DNA of 64,000 bases, from assembly GCA_023374045.1 (NCBI GenBank), contig CM041776.1, positions 43,406,171 through 43,470,170 on the forward strand. The letters are read 5' to 3'. The stretch comes from Limonium bicolor. Taxonomy: Eukaryota > Streptophyta > Magnoliopsida > Caryophyllales > Plumbaginaceae. Every line of letters begins with the position of its first letter. Position 1 is the stretch's first letter. The notes under the pieces were generated by a model. It saw nothing but the letters and a program-made list of their open reading frames with translations, ran no database searches and was not told the DNA's origin. Position numbers and translations under genes: made by a program. Of the stretch, positions 20,542 to 31,655 are shown piece by piece.

Positions 20542-23500
20542 TGAAATACCCCAAACCTAGTTATGTTGTTTAAACACCTAAATAGGGTGTAATAAGACTA
20601 AAAAGAGTCTTAGAAACCTTAGTAAACAAATTTAAACAAAAGGAAACACAAATGTGCTTTAAAATCAATAAGAGCTAAAATGTGCTCTAAGCTTGGGATA
20701 AACTTGGGTAAGGCCTAATGAGCTTACCAAGACCCCATTTATATACTAATGAACATATTAAACCAATTACCAAAGAAAACCAAGCTTGAAAACAAGTTAA
20801 AACACAAATGTGCTTTAAGAAGTCTTAAAGCACGTTTTTGAAAAATTGTCTTGTAAATGAGTTTTGAATGGCTAAATGTCCATCATTACTCTTAAATATA
20901 TATGTGTACTATATAGTATCACATTTGGGTGGCTATATTAATGGGAAATCAAAAATTTCACTTCTAAGTGCCTTGTTTAGGTGAATAGTACTTTTTATAA
21001 GCTAGTTTATAACATATGTTGTATTAAGTAATTAAATTGACAAACAAAGACTAAAACACCCTCACACTAATAAAGGGGGCCGGTTTTCATAAGTGTGTGA
21101 CTCACCACTCTCTAGTTGATATTATAAGTATGTAAAGAAAACTAAGTAAACTTACTTTTTACTTTATAAACATAAATATCTCCTAAAAGCAAGTTCTATC
21201 TTCATTCTCATTTCTTTCCTTCATTCCCACGGTTTGCAAACACCTCTCTTCTTCCTTCTTCCTTGTTCTCTCTCGGTAATACCACTATCACCATGGAAAC
21301 TCCCACTTTGACCACTTGTTAAATCTTGCTCATTTGTCCAAATCAAAAACAAACACCACCAATCTCTTCCTCTCATAAAGCTCTTCATTCCTATCTTCTC
21401 AAAACTCCAAGAGCTCCATTTCGGTGCCAAGGTGTTCCACCATTGAAGGAGCTTGAGCTTGTATTTTGACATATTATTACTCTCCTTTGCTTCTAGGTAA
21501 GGAATCTCAAAGAAAAATCATGTTTCCTCCTTGTTTTTGTCATGTCCGAAAATACACATTGATATAGCTCCTTGTGTGACTTTGTTCTAGCTTCATTGCA
21601 ACTCTTCATGGACTAGGTGGAGTCCTCTCTTGTATATATTCAAACTCTCTTCAAAGATCAAGGTAAAACAACTACATTAATGTTTTTGAAACAATGTCAA
21701 ATTAGGGTTTACAATGAGATGAAGCCTATAGCTTGATTACTCATTATGATGTTTGTACATTGTCTAGAACTTGACAAGGAATCAAAATACCATACGGTTT
21801 TGTAAGGAAAAGAAGGAAGTGTTGGAAAAAGAGGTAAATCTACTAACTTAAATGTTGTTTAATGCCTTAGGAGAAATGAGCTTATAAATGCTTATTAAAA
21901 CTACCTAAAGAGCAAATGGTGAATGACTTAGTAAAGTGTTCTCAAGAGACTAGTAAAGGGCATATGTGTGTGTTGAGTGTATTTGCAGGTTAAAGGCATA
22001 TATTGTGGAAATTCAGTGTTTATGATTTAAGCACTTTAAGGGCCTAAGAGCCATGCATTTTAAGGGCCTAAGTGCCATGCAATTTAAGTTATGCACTATA
22101 TTGTGATGTAGTGTGAATTTGGTGAAGTTGTATAGGAAGGTGTTCTTGGTGTTCTTAGTGTTCTAGGATGTTTAATGATGAAAGTAATGTGCTAAGGTGT
22201 AACAAAATGCTAGGAGAAACTATGTCGAAATTTAGAAAATGCATAAGGAGTTCAAGATGTTGTAAAGGAATTTTGATGAACTAGGAGGTGTTCTAGAGTG
22301 TAATAAGGACTTAGGCATGATCTTGAGGTTTTAGTATGTACCAAAGTCATTTTGGACTTAGGTAAGACTTAGGCAAACTTTGGTAAAATAAGGAGAAAGT
22401 GTAAACTTGGAAAAGAATTGTCAAGATGGATATAAGGAGTTAGTTGTGAGAGATGATGCTTGGGAGATGATGTTAAAATAAGGAGAAAGCATTTTGGGAT
22501 AGTAGTTATCATAGGTATGAAACACCACTTGGAAATTAGGAGAAAACATTGTAAGTGTTAGGAATTTTGTGAAGAAAAGAGTAAAGGCTTAAGGAATTAG
22601 AAAATGAGTTTTATGAGTGTTTAAGGATGTCTTAAGGTGTGTTAAAGTGCCCAAATGAGGTTAGGGGGTACTAGGTTATATGGGGTGAAGTTTGGAGTTG
22701 AATGTGAAAAGGAAAACAAAGGTCTGGGGCAGACCGAACTTGCGACCGAACTTGCAAGTTCGGTCGAGCCCAGTTTACCCTGCGAGAATTGGCTTCTGGA
22801 AAAGGCCGACCTTGGGGACCGGACTTGCAAGGTCGGTCGGGCTTGTATTTTGTGTACGGATTGAGTTACTGGAACCGACCGAACATGGGACCGGACCTGG
22901 TAAGTTCGGTCGGGCTAAATTTACAAAGGGGAGAAACTCTCGGGAAAAGGCCAAACATAGGACCGGACTTGATAAGTTCGGTCGGAGTAGAAAATTTTGA
23001 CGGAAATGTGTTCTGGAATCGACCGAACTTGGACAAGTTCGGTCGGCAAGGTCGGTCGGACCAAAACTTGTAAAAAAAAAACAGAAAAGAATGTGACTTA
23101 TGTAGTTAACCCTAGGGTGTATAATGAAGGTAACCTAGGGTAAGATAGGCATTAAAACATGTCATACAATCATGTAAATACTTAGTAAGTTTGAAGTTAA
23201 ATAATAATTAACCGACATTACTAATGTGTTTAGGATTCTCTCAAGGTGGAAATCAGTCGAGGCAAGGACCAAGGTATGGTTTTCTTGCAGTCTGTTGCCT
23301 ACCGGTTTACACCGGCTTGTGTGTTGTTTGTTTTTCTGTGTGTTTATGACTTTGTAAGATTAAACCATGTAAAGAGTTTACCGTTGTTAAATATCATATG
23401 TTGTTGAGTATGACTCTCTCTTCCCTTGTGTGTGTCTAACAAGACTTGACCTATGATTGTGAAGTGTTTGTTGTGTTCAATGATGAACTACTAACAAGGG

Positions 23501-24412
23501 CTAACGGGGAAGTGAGGAGTCCGGTCTGTTCCGGCCACGCGTGTGAGTATGGGAGTCGATGTCATAACCGGTTCGATTCTCTCTGTATGTTATGGTTAAG
23601 TTTCCAATTTGGTTTCTAACCTTCCCTTTAGCTTAACCAAGGCTATTTTACTGACTCACGTCGGGCCACAGGGGCATACTATGTGTTTGTTTCGTGTGCT
23701 TGGATCACTATATCCGAGGCACCTTGTGTTAAGTTAACCGTTCAATCTAACCGGACGGTAACGAGTTATGTAACGAGCTAAGTATGAGCATGGCAACATT
23801 CTCTAAGCTCTCAATGGGGACTAACTGTGTTGGTTCTCTTCCTAAAAGGAATTGTATGTTTGTGATGTGTGTTATGTGGTGTACAATACCTGTGTTATGT
23901 TATATATGTATGTGTTGTGTGTTTTAAAATAAATACCATGTCATCATGACAATTGGTTGCGCGTATCCCGGTAGCCGATGGGCTGCGCGTTAGCCATACC
24001 AGCAAAGGTGCTGACCCCCTCGGGGGCTCCATATTTTTATTGCAGGATGAGGATCGAAGAAGCAGAGTGGCTCTAGATCCTAGAGAGTAGTTTACTTTTG
24101 GAGTACTTTTGGATGTTGCCCGGGTTGCGCCTGTGCTCCCGTGGCGTATTATATACTTGTTTGTGATGGTTTACAGTGAAGTATACAGTGAAGGATTTAT
24201 GTAAATACTCGGTATCATGTTGATGTATATATATGGTTGTTAGTTCTATGCTCGGGAGTCTGATCATCAGACCGGTACAATGGTATTTATTCAGCCTTGT
24301 TAGCCACGTGGGTGGTTGACGGCATTGTAGCACCAATCGTTTAGTTACCGTTTAGTTGTTTATTTTCCGCTGCGATTCCAAGTATAGTTATGTGCGTAGT
24401 AGGGGTGTTACA
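20542..24412 (+). repeat. 3' LTR of element B (3871 bp)
   Basis: Starts TGAAATACCCC at the polypurine tract and ends GGGGTGTTACA. The TTTATAAACATAAATA box near 21162 is followed by a CT-rich stretch, the likely promoter and start. Donor-like sites lie at 21497, 21663 and 21834, with an acceptor-like TTTGTTCTAG ending at 21590; a hairpin array at 22732-23061; then the blocks shared with the 5' LTR. About 92% similar at the 5' end to the minus-strand solo LTR at 59789-63625, but with a different hairpin word. Confidence 0.93.
22732..23061 (+). repeat. 72-bp hairpin array, word GACCGAACTTGC
   Basis: Five units near 22732, 22805, 22876, 22949 and 23020. The first unit is word, word, inverted word (GCAAGTTCGGTC), as in element A but with AA for GG in the core; later units vary (GACCGGACTT, CCGACCTTG). 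The linker has TTCTGGAA. A ten-A run follows. Confidence 0.9.
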
Positions 24413-26610
24413 TTTTAACTCCTTAATTTCGAGAAACATTTGGTTCTCATACCTCCTCTTATCTCAAACACAACAACCGTTCTTTAATTAGATTTGGTTG
24501 TTCTTTAATTCATTGTTTATCTTTGTCGGGTCAAAAGTAACCCTAGCCAATGAGTTATCAGCTCCATTGGGTTAAAAAAACAATATTTCTTAAATTTAGG
24601 ATTTAGGTAGATCCCACCACACCATCTCAATATGCCTCCCTCCTAAAACAAGAAGTCCGAGGAGGTCGAGTCTATATGTCGACTCTAGGCGACGAGTCTG
24701 AAGACAAGTCATGTTTGGAAGTCCGATCTGATAAGGAAACCGACCTCCCCCAATACACATGTGCCGGTACCATTCCGGATTCCTCACTCCCCCCAAGTTC
24801 CAATTAGTAGAAGTCTCAAGCCATTGTTTGTTAGTTAAACCTCTTTCAGTTATTAACAAACTAATATTAGGGGGTGTTCCTTGTTCTCACACAATTGTTT
24901 ACTAATCATAGTTAGTAAGTTCTCAAGGTAAGTTGTGTTAGTGCATCACAATCACACAACAACATAATATTCCGGTTGCATGCTTAATCTTGTTTAGTCG
25001 GCACACATAAACAAATAGCACACAAGCCGAGGGACACCTCGTTAGCAAGCAGGCTACAAGAATACCATACCGTTCACCTTCGATTTGTGTCGGTTGTCTA
25101 ACATCCTTCCGAATCCCCATACTCAAGTCCTAAAACATTGATCCAATTTAGGTTATTAATTTCTTCCATGTTACTTATCTTACTTAATCCCTAATGTTCC
25201 CCATCTAACACCTCTTAAGTTCTTACAAACTTAACCTTAAACATTTAAAACTTTAACTTAACTTAATCCCTTAAGTCCTCATATGCTTGTTTATCTATTC
25301 ATCATTACCCCCTTAATAGCTTACTTCTAATGCCCCCTAATCATCCTTAAATTTTTAATTTTTTTACATGTTATGCACTGGACTGCCCCTCTGGGGAGGT
25401 CCCAGGGGCGGTCCACACCAGAGGCTACCTTGCCTGCAGAATTCGCCTAGACCTCCCCCAAAGTGCTTTTCTTCTCATTTTGAACTCCAAATTCACCCCA
25501 ATCTTTTCCTAATCATTCCACATGTTTTAACATCATTTAAACACCTTAATACCTTCTTAAATCATCCAACAACTTCCTTAAACATTTACTCAAATTCTTA
25601 CTAAATCCTTAGCACTTAGAACTTAATTCCTTACACTTCCAACTTGTGTTTTTACCTAAGACCTCAACTAACCAAAGTGTTTTTCTCCATACCAATTGAC
25701 CACTCCTTAAGTATCATCATTCATCCCAATGTCCTTTACTCAAACTTCTCAAAGCTATATAATCTAGCACATACTTACATCCTTACAAGTCATTATACCT
25801 TATTTTTCCTTCAAACTTTGCACAAGTTTCCGAACTTCCTTAACCATGGTTTTGGTTCCTTAAATTCACCATCGTAACCCCTAGTTCCTCCTAGACATCC
25901 CTAGGTCATCCTAGTACTCAAGAACTCCATAGTTTATCCCATTTCACCAAAACAACCCTTAATGTTTACTAGAACATCCTTAGTCATAAAATCTCCTTAG
26001 AACACCTTAAACACTTAGTTTCTCCACCAAATTTTGACAAGGCTTCTTTAGTATATTCTTACACCCAAAAACTTAAGTTTTTCTCCCTTAAACAACCAAG
26101 AACACACAAATCCTTTACACCCATTCTTACACACAAAACTACACCCAAACTACACTACATCATAATATAGTGCATAAACTTAAATTGCTTGGCACTTAGG
26201 TCCTTAAATGACATGGCTCTTAGGCCCTTAAATGACATAAAACTTAACCACTGAAATTCCCACATAATATTGCCTTCAACCTGCAAATACACACAATAAT
26301 GCTCCCATTGCAATCTAAGTGTTCTTATATTTCACCTTGTGATTGTTTTACTAACTCAATTGCCATTTGCTCCTTAATCAAAGTTCTCAAATATAATCGT
26401 GTTCTTTCTCCTAGGTATTATAACCCCTTCCTAATGTAAACTCTAAGCTACACATACCCTTTATCTAAGTCCCACTCCTTACAACAATAAAACACCTTAA
26501 GGTAAGTCATTTACCTTGTGTTTCCAAGCTTTTCCTCACACTTTCCTCCTTAGGTTTTCTTGCTTGATTTTTCGGCCACCCACTTAAATTATCTTGCCAA
26601 TGTTCTAATC
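24413..26610 (-). repeat. Minus-strand LTR fragment, 3' side (solo-LTR family)
   Basis: Reverse-complement similarity to the solo LTR at 26616-31179, e.g. GGACACCTCGTTAGCAAGC (25032) against GCTAACGAGGTGTCCC (29951), and the block at 24770-24870. The reversed first ~500 bp is missing, replaced by element B, which probably inserted here. It holds one inverted-repeat unit at 25378-25415 next to a T-run. It continues after the solo LTR at 31185. Confidence 0.8.
25378..25415 (-). repeat. Single inverted-repeat unit, GGACTGCCCC / GGGGCGGTCC
   Basis: One large inverted repeat with an internal GGGGAGGTCCC, at the position where the other LTRs have the hairpin array; a T-run (25358-25366) lies on the expected side. 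Confidence 0.65.
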
Positions 26611-26615
26611 AATAT
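26611..26615 (+). repeat. Left target-site duplication AATAT
   Basis: Five bases identical to 31180-31184 flanking the complete solo LTR, the footprint length made by Ty3/gypsy integrase. Confidence 0.9.
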
Positions 26616-29600
26616 TGAAATACCCCAAACCTAAGTATGCTAAGTAAACATCAAATTGTGATGTAGTAAAGCTAGAATACGCCCTAGAAAGATTGGTAGA
26701 CAATTTAAACCAAGGAAAACACAAAAAGTGCCTTAAGGGCAATCAGGGCAAAAATGTGCTCTAAGCTTGGAGAGATTTGGGTGATTACCCAAATATCATG
26801 TTAAGACCTTAGTAATATGCTAATGGACATTTTAAATCAATTAGCAAAGAAAACCAAGCTCAAAAACAGGTTAAAACACAAAATGTGCTTTAAGAAGTTA
26901 TAAAGCACATTTTTGAGAAATTGTCTTAGAATTGAGTTTCGAGTGGCTAAATGCCCATGATTACATCTTAATCAACATGTGTACTAATTAGTATCACATT
27001 AGGAAGTCTAAATCAATGGGAAATCAAAAATTTCAGAAATATGTGCACTAGTTTGTGAATAGTGCCAAATAGTGACTAGTTTAGTCTTTAATCAACTTAG
27101 TTTAGTTAATTGGTCAACAAAGGCCAAACATGCCCTTATTTAACAAGGGGGCCGGTTTTCTAAGGGAGGATGAGTCACCATAAGTAGTCAAATAATGTTA
27201 TAAAGAAGAGGATAAAGTAAGAAGTTACTATTTGCTTTATAAAATAAAATATCTCTTATAAGCCACCTTTTCTTCTTCTCTCTCTTCATTTCTCTTCTTC
27301 CCACGGTTTCACCATCTTCTTCCTCCCTTCATTCATGTAGGAGCAGCACCCATGGCACCACCAGCTTGCTTTGGCAACAACTTACTCATTTTAGCTCCAA
27401 ATCAAAAACTAAACACATATTTCGCTTAGTTAGGCCAAGACCTATCTTTCTGTCTTTTCAAATCCTTCAAAGCTCCATTTTGGTGCGAAGAGGAAACTCC
27501 ATTGATGGAGGAAAATCAAGTTTGAAGAGCTCATTAGCTTCTCCATTCTCTTAAGGTAAAGAAAATGTAAGAAAAATCATGTTTCCATCACTTTCTCACC
27601 ATGGCCGAAAATTTACTACTCATGCGGCCTTGTTTTTATGCCTTGTTCTAGCTTGATTTACTTACCAAGGACTAGTGGAGGTCTTATTTCATTCAATGCC
27701 CAAGTCTACCTTGAGACTTCAAAGGTAATCATCCATTTTTATACCTTAGAACACATTTTTAACCTAGGTTTTCATTCCTTAAGGTTAGTGTATTGTTTAG
27801 CACTCATGTGAGTCATTGAATATTGATTAGAACATTGGCAAAGGAAATCTAATGGGTGACCGAGATTCATTCAAGAAGAAGGTCTAAGGAGGAAGTTAAG
27901 CTAAGCTTGAGAAAACAAGGTAAAATGCTTACCTAATGGTGGTTTGAGTTTTAAGGAATGAGTTTTAGATGAGTACCAATGTAGCCTAGGGATTACATTA
28001 GGTAATGGGTTATGTAACCTAAGAAAAAGAACTTAAACAAGCTTATGAACTTGTGACTAAGGAGCCAATGAGAATGAGTTAGTAATATAAGTTTAAGGTG
28101 GATTTTAAGAGCATTATAATTACTATGAGATTGATGGGTGTATATGAAGGTTGAAGGCTTTTATACGTGGGAAATTCAGTGTTTAAGTTTAAGTCATTTA
28201 AGGGCCTAAGAGCCATGTCATTTAAGAGCCTTGGTGCTACGCAATTTAAGATTATTGCAATATATTGAGTGGGTTGTGAATGAGTTGGTTTGGGTGACAA
28301 GGTATGATGAGAAAGAACTTGATGTGTGTGAGATGGTTGAATGAGGAAAAATAATGTGTTTGGGCATGATAAGATACTAGAGGAGCTATGGCGAAATTTG
28401 AGTAGAAAATAAGTGTTTAGGTGATGGTGGTGAATTAATATGACCTAGGATTTACTAGGAGTCATTATGAGGAATTTGAGTGGAATTGAGTTAACTAAGG
28501 AGTTCTTGAGGTTTAGAATGACCTAGAGATGTCTATGAGGAATTAGAGGATTGGTGAGTGTATTAAACACACCAAAATCATGGTATGAGGAATGTAAGAC
28601 TTGTGCAAGAATCTGGAGGAAATGATGTATAATGCTTTGAGATGATTTATGTATGAACTAAGTGTAGAACAATGAGAGTTCGGGAAGTTTGTGTAAGAGG
28701 TGGTGATGTTAGTGGTGGAACAATAAGGTTTTAGTTAGGTGGTAATGAGTGGACTTAGGTGATGGGAGTGAAGATTGAAGGAGAATGTTGTCGACTGTCT
28801 AGGAAATTGACTAGAAACGTATAAGAGTGTATGATCAGGAGAATGGTGAGTAAGATGCATAAAAGAGGTGGAAATTTCTAAGTAGGGTGTTACATGGTCA
28901 GATAAATGAAGAACAATGTCAAGGTGTTAAGGTAATGGAAAGCAACGCATAAGTAAGCTCAAGAGTTTAGGAGTGATGAGTAACAAATGAAAAGAAGAGA
29001 AATTGTGTATGGACATGCAAGATGACCTTGGGACGTCTAACAAAGCAAGGATGGGATGTAATGATGTTAAGGAGGAGTTATATGGGTTGAAAAGAAATAC
29101 TTTGGTTAGTTGAAGTATGAGACAAAATTTACATGTTGGAATATAAGGAACTATATGGTAAATGTTAGGAGTGTTAGCAAGAATTTAGTAAAATGTTTAA
29201 GAAGATCATTGGAGGTTATTTTAATAAGTTTGGAGGATGATTAAAGTTGGGTTTAAGGGTCTAAATGATGTTAGAACACATTAGAAGGCTTTAGGGGAAG
29301 TTTGGTGAAGATTTAACAATTTTTGGACATGTTTTTGTGGCGTCCGACCCAGGGGTCCGACCCAAGTTTGGGTCGGACGGCCTCTGTTAGACACCAGTGA
29401 AGGGTTCTGGAATGGTCCGACCCAGATGGTTGGGTCAGACATGGGTCGGATGGTAGAGTTTTAAAAGACGGGAGGATTTCTGGAATGGTCCGACCCAGAT
29501 GGTTGGGTCGGACATGGGTCAGACATGGGTCGGACAAGTGGAGTTTTCAAACCCGAGGGTCTCTGGAAGGGTCCAACCCAGTGGGTGGGTCGGACGGTGG

Positions 29601-31179
29601 GTCGGACGACCCTAAAGACTTAAAAAAAAAACCCTAAGAGAGTTTAGTGGTATAAATGGTACCCCATTAAGAGGGCAATGATGATTAGAGGTATAAAGAC
29701 CTAAGGGATTAAGTTAAGTATAAACTTAAAAGTTTAAGGTTAAGTTTGTAAGGTTAAGTTGAAAAACTTAAGAGGTGTTAGGTGGGGATCATTAAGGGTT
29801 AAGTAAGTTAAGTAAGTTGAGTTGAGATAAGTTATTAACAACCTAAAACTGAATGAATGTTTTAGGACTTGGAATTTGGACTCCGGAAGAGAGTAAGCAA
29901 CCGAACGACCAACGGTGAACGGTACAGTTCTCTTGTGACCTACTTGCTAACGAGGTGTCCCTCGGCTTGTGTGCTATTTGTTTTTGCATGCTCACTAAAC
30001 AAGATAAAGCATGCAACCGGAATATTATATTTATTGTATTGTTGTGTGATGTTTGAAAACTAACACAACATACCGTGAGAACTTACTAACCGACGTTTAG
30101 TAAGGAAATGAGTGAGACTGAGGAACGCTCCCCGATATGAGTTTGATATAAACCGAAAGAGGTTAACCAACAAACATGGTCTTGAGACTACTACTAACTG
30201 GAACTTGAGTGAGGAAACCCGGGACTGACTCCGGTCATGCATGCTAAGGAAAGGGGGTCGGTATCTATAGCAGATTCGACTTCCGCTTAAGGACTTGTCT
30301 TCGGACTTGTAGCCTAGGTCCGGTTGCCGGCTCAGCTACGCTGCACTCCCTTCCAGGGTAGGTGGCATTAAGATGGTGCGGTGGGATCACCTAAATCCCA
30401 GGTTTGGACTTAGGATAAAACCATTTCCCTCCAGGAACGGTTTGTATACTGAGAATAAGTTAAGATTAAGATTAAGGTAAGGTTAAGATAAGTTGCAACC
30501 ATTCCTTTTTAAAGGATGGTTTGTATTATTAAGATTAAGAAAAGCTACATCTACTCCTTATTAAAGGATGGTTGTTTCTAAGATTAAGATAAGACTAAGA
30601 TTGAGGTGAGATAAGGATGGACTAAGATTAAGAGGGAACATTACTTAAGGAGTTAAATAATTAACTCTCTAATTAAGGGAACACATTTAAGTCGTTCATT
30701 GTGTGTGAACTTTGATTGTTCATATCTGAGTTGTTGTTTACTGCACTTTCTATTATGTTGTGCATCTAATCAACCTCCATGCTATCGACAATTAGTCGTC
30801 GTAGCCACGTTAGCTTGGGGGCCATGAGAGGATCGTACCAGCATTCGTGCTGACCCCCTTTGGGGGCTGTTTTTACTACACAGGTGAACATCAGGAGGCG
30901 GCCGTCGCGAGAGTAAGAAGGGGTACAAGTGTGAAGGGTTAAGTGTGGCCTACGAGTTGTGCATGTACACTCGTATGGCAATTGAGTTAGTAAGATGTAT
31001 AGGATATGAGGGGATTGTAAGAAGGAAATGTAATTGGTTAAGGTCGTTGTACTAATGTTCGGTATATTCTGTAATCAGACCGTGGCAAGGTCTTGGAGTG
31101 TTAAGAATTCCGCTGTGACATGTATGTATATATGCTGTTAAGTTGCGAGACCACATTTGGATTGAGTTGGGGTGTTACA
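26616..31179 (+). mobile_element. Solo LTR (4564 bp)
   Basis: A complete LTR from TGAAATACCCC to GGGGTGTTACA, with no internal region and a perfect 5-bp target duplication, inserted into a minus-strand LTR of its own family. Such solo LTRs arise by recombination between the two LTRs of an element. It has a GCTTTATAAAATAAA box near 27234, donors at 27556, 27725 and 27920, an acceptor CCTTGTTCTAG ending at 27651, a hairpin array at 29342-29612 and the terminal acceptor block at 30848-30883. Confidence 0.93.
29342..29612 (+). repeat. Hairpin array, word GTCCGACCCA
   Basis: Four units near 29342, 29414, 29488 and 29570 (spacing 72, 74, 82). The first is word, word, inverted (TGGGTCGGAC); later ones are word, inverted, inverted. 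Linkers contain TTCTGGAATGG. A run of nine or more A follows at 29622. Confidence 0.9.
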
Positions 31180-31184
31180 AATAT
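31180..31184 (+). repeat. Right target-site duplication AATAT
   Basis: Matches 26611-26615 exactly, directly after GGGGTGTTACA. Confidence 0.9.
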
Positions 31185-31655
31185 ACAATGACTCTAATGA
31201 GTGCTAAAGAATACACCAACCTTAAGGAATTATTCCTAGGTCAAAAATGTGTTTTAAGGTATTAAAATGAATGTTTACCTTAGAAGTCTTAAGATAGGCT
31301 TGGATATGAATCAAGGAGGACCTCCTCTAGTCCTTGGAGAATGAAAACAAGCTAGTTCAAGGAGTAAAAACAAGACTCCATGAGAAGGCAATTTTCGGTA
31401 ATGAGCAAAAGTGATGGAAACTTGATTGGAAGGAGATGCAAAGGAGCTCTTAAAACTGAAATTTCCCTCTTCAATGGGGTTTTTCCATGGCGCCAAACTT
31501 GAGCTTTTGGAGATTTGATAAGAGAACTTTGAAGCCCTTGACTTAACTAAGAGAAATATGTGTTTTGTTTTGGATTTGGAGTTTTGTGTTGGCTTGGGCA
31601 AGCCAGGGAAGTTGAAGAACAATGGAGGCTGAAGCTTTTACGGTTTGGAGCAGAG
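31185..31655 (-). repeat. Continuation of the minus-strand LTR split by the solo LTR
   Basis: Joins logically to 26610. Reverse complement resembles the solo LTR around 27450-27840 (for example GCTCCATTTTGGTGC against the AACTGAAATTTCCC...GGCGCCAAA stretch). Cut at 31656 by the start of another minus-strand LTR. Confidence 0.7.

Larger units (their letters stand above)
12977..24412 (+). mobile_element. Ty3/gypsy chromovirus element B with AlkB ORF
   Basis: Order: truncated 5' LTR, tRNA-Met primer site, gag with three introns, AlkB-like ORF, protease-RT-RNase H-integrase-chromodomain, polypurine tract, complete 3' LTR. The overlapping 1.15 kb of the two LTRs differs by only two substitutions but about nine indels. 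The few substitutions indicate a recent insertion. The first 2.7 kb of the 5' LTR is separated off by the minus-strand LTR at 8500-12976. The flank after 24412 begins TTTTA; the matching left flank lies outside the window, so a target duplication cannot be checked. Confidence 0.92.

Noticed and set aside
20542..24412. Classification as Ogre/Tat because of long LTRs and introns
   Set aside because: The chromodomain at the C-terminus of integrase, the tRNA-Met primer site and the pol motifs fit a chromovirus; Ogre/Tat elements have no such chromodomain.
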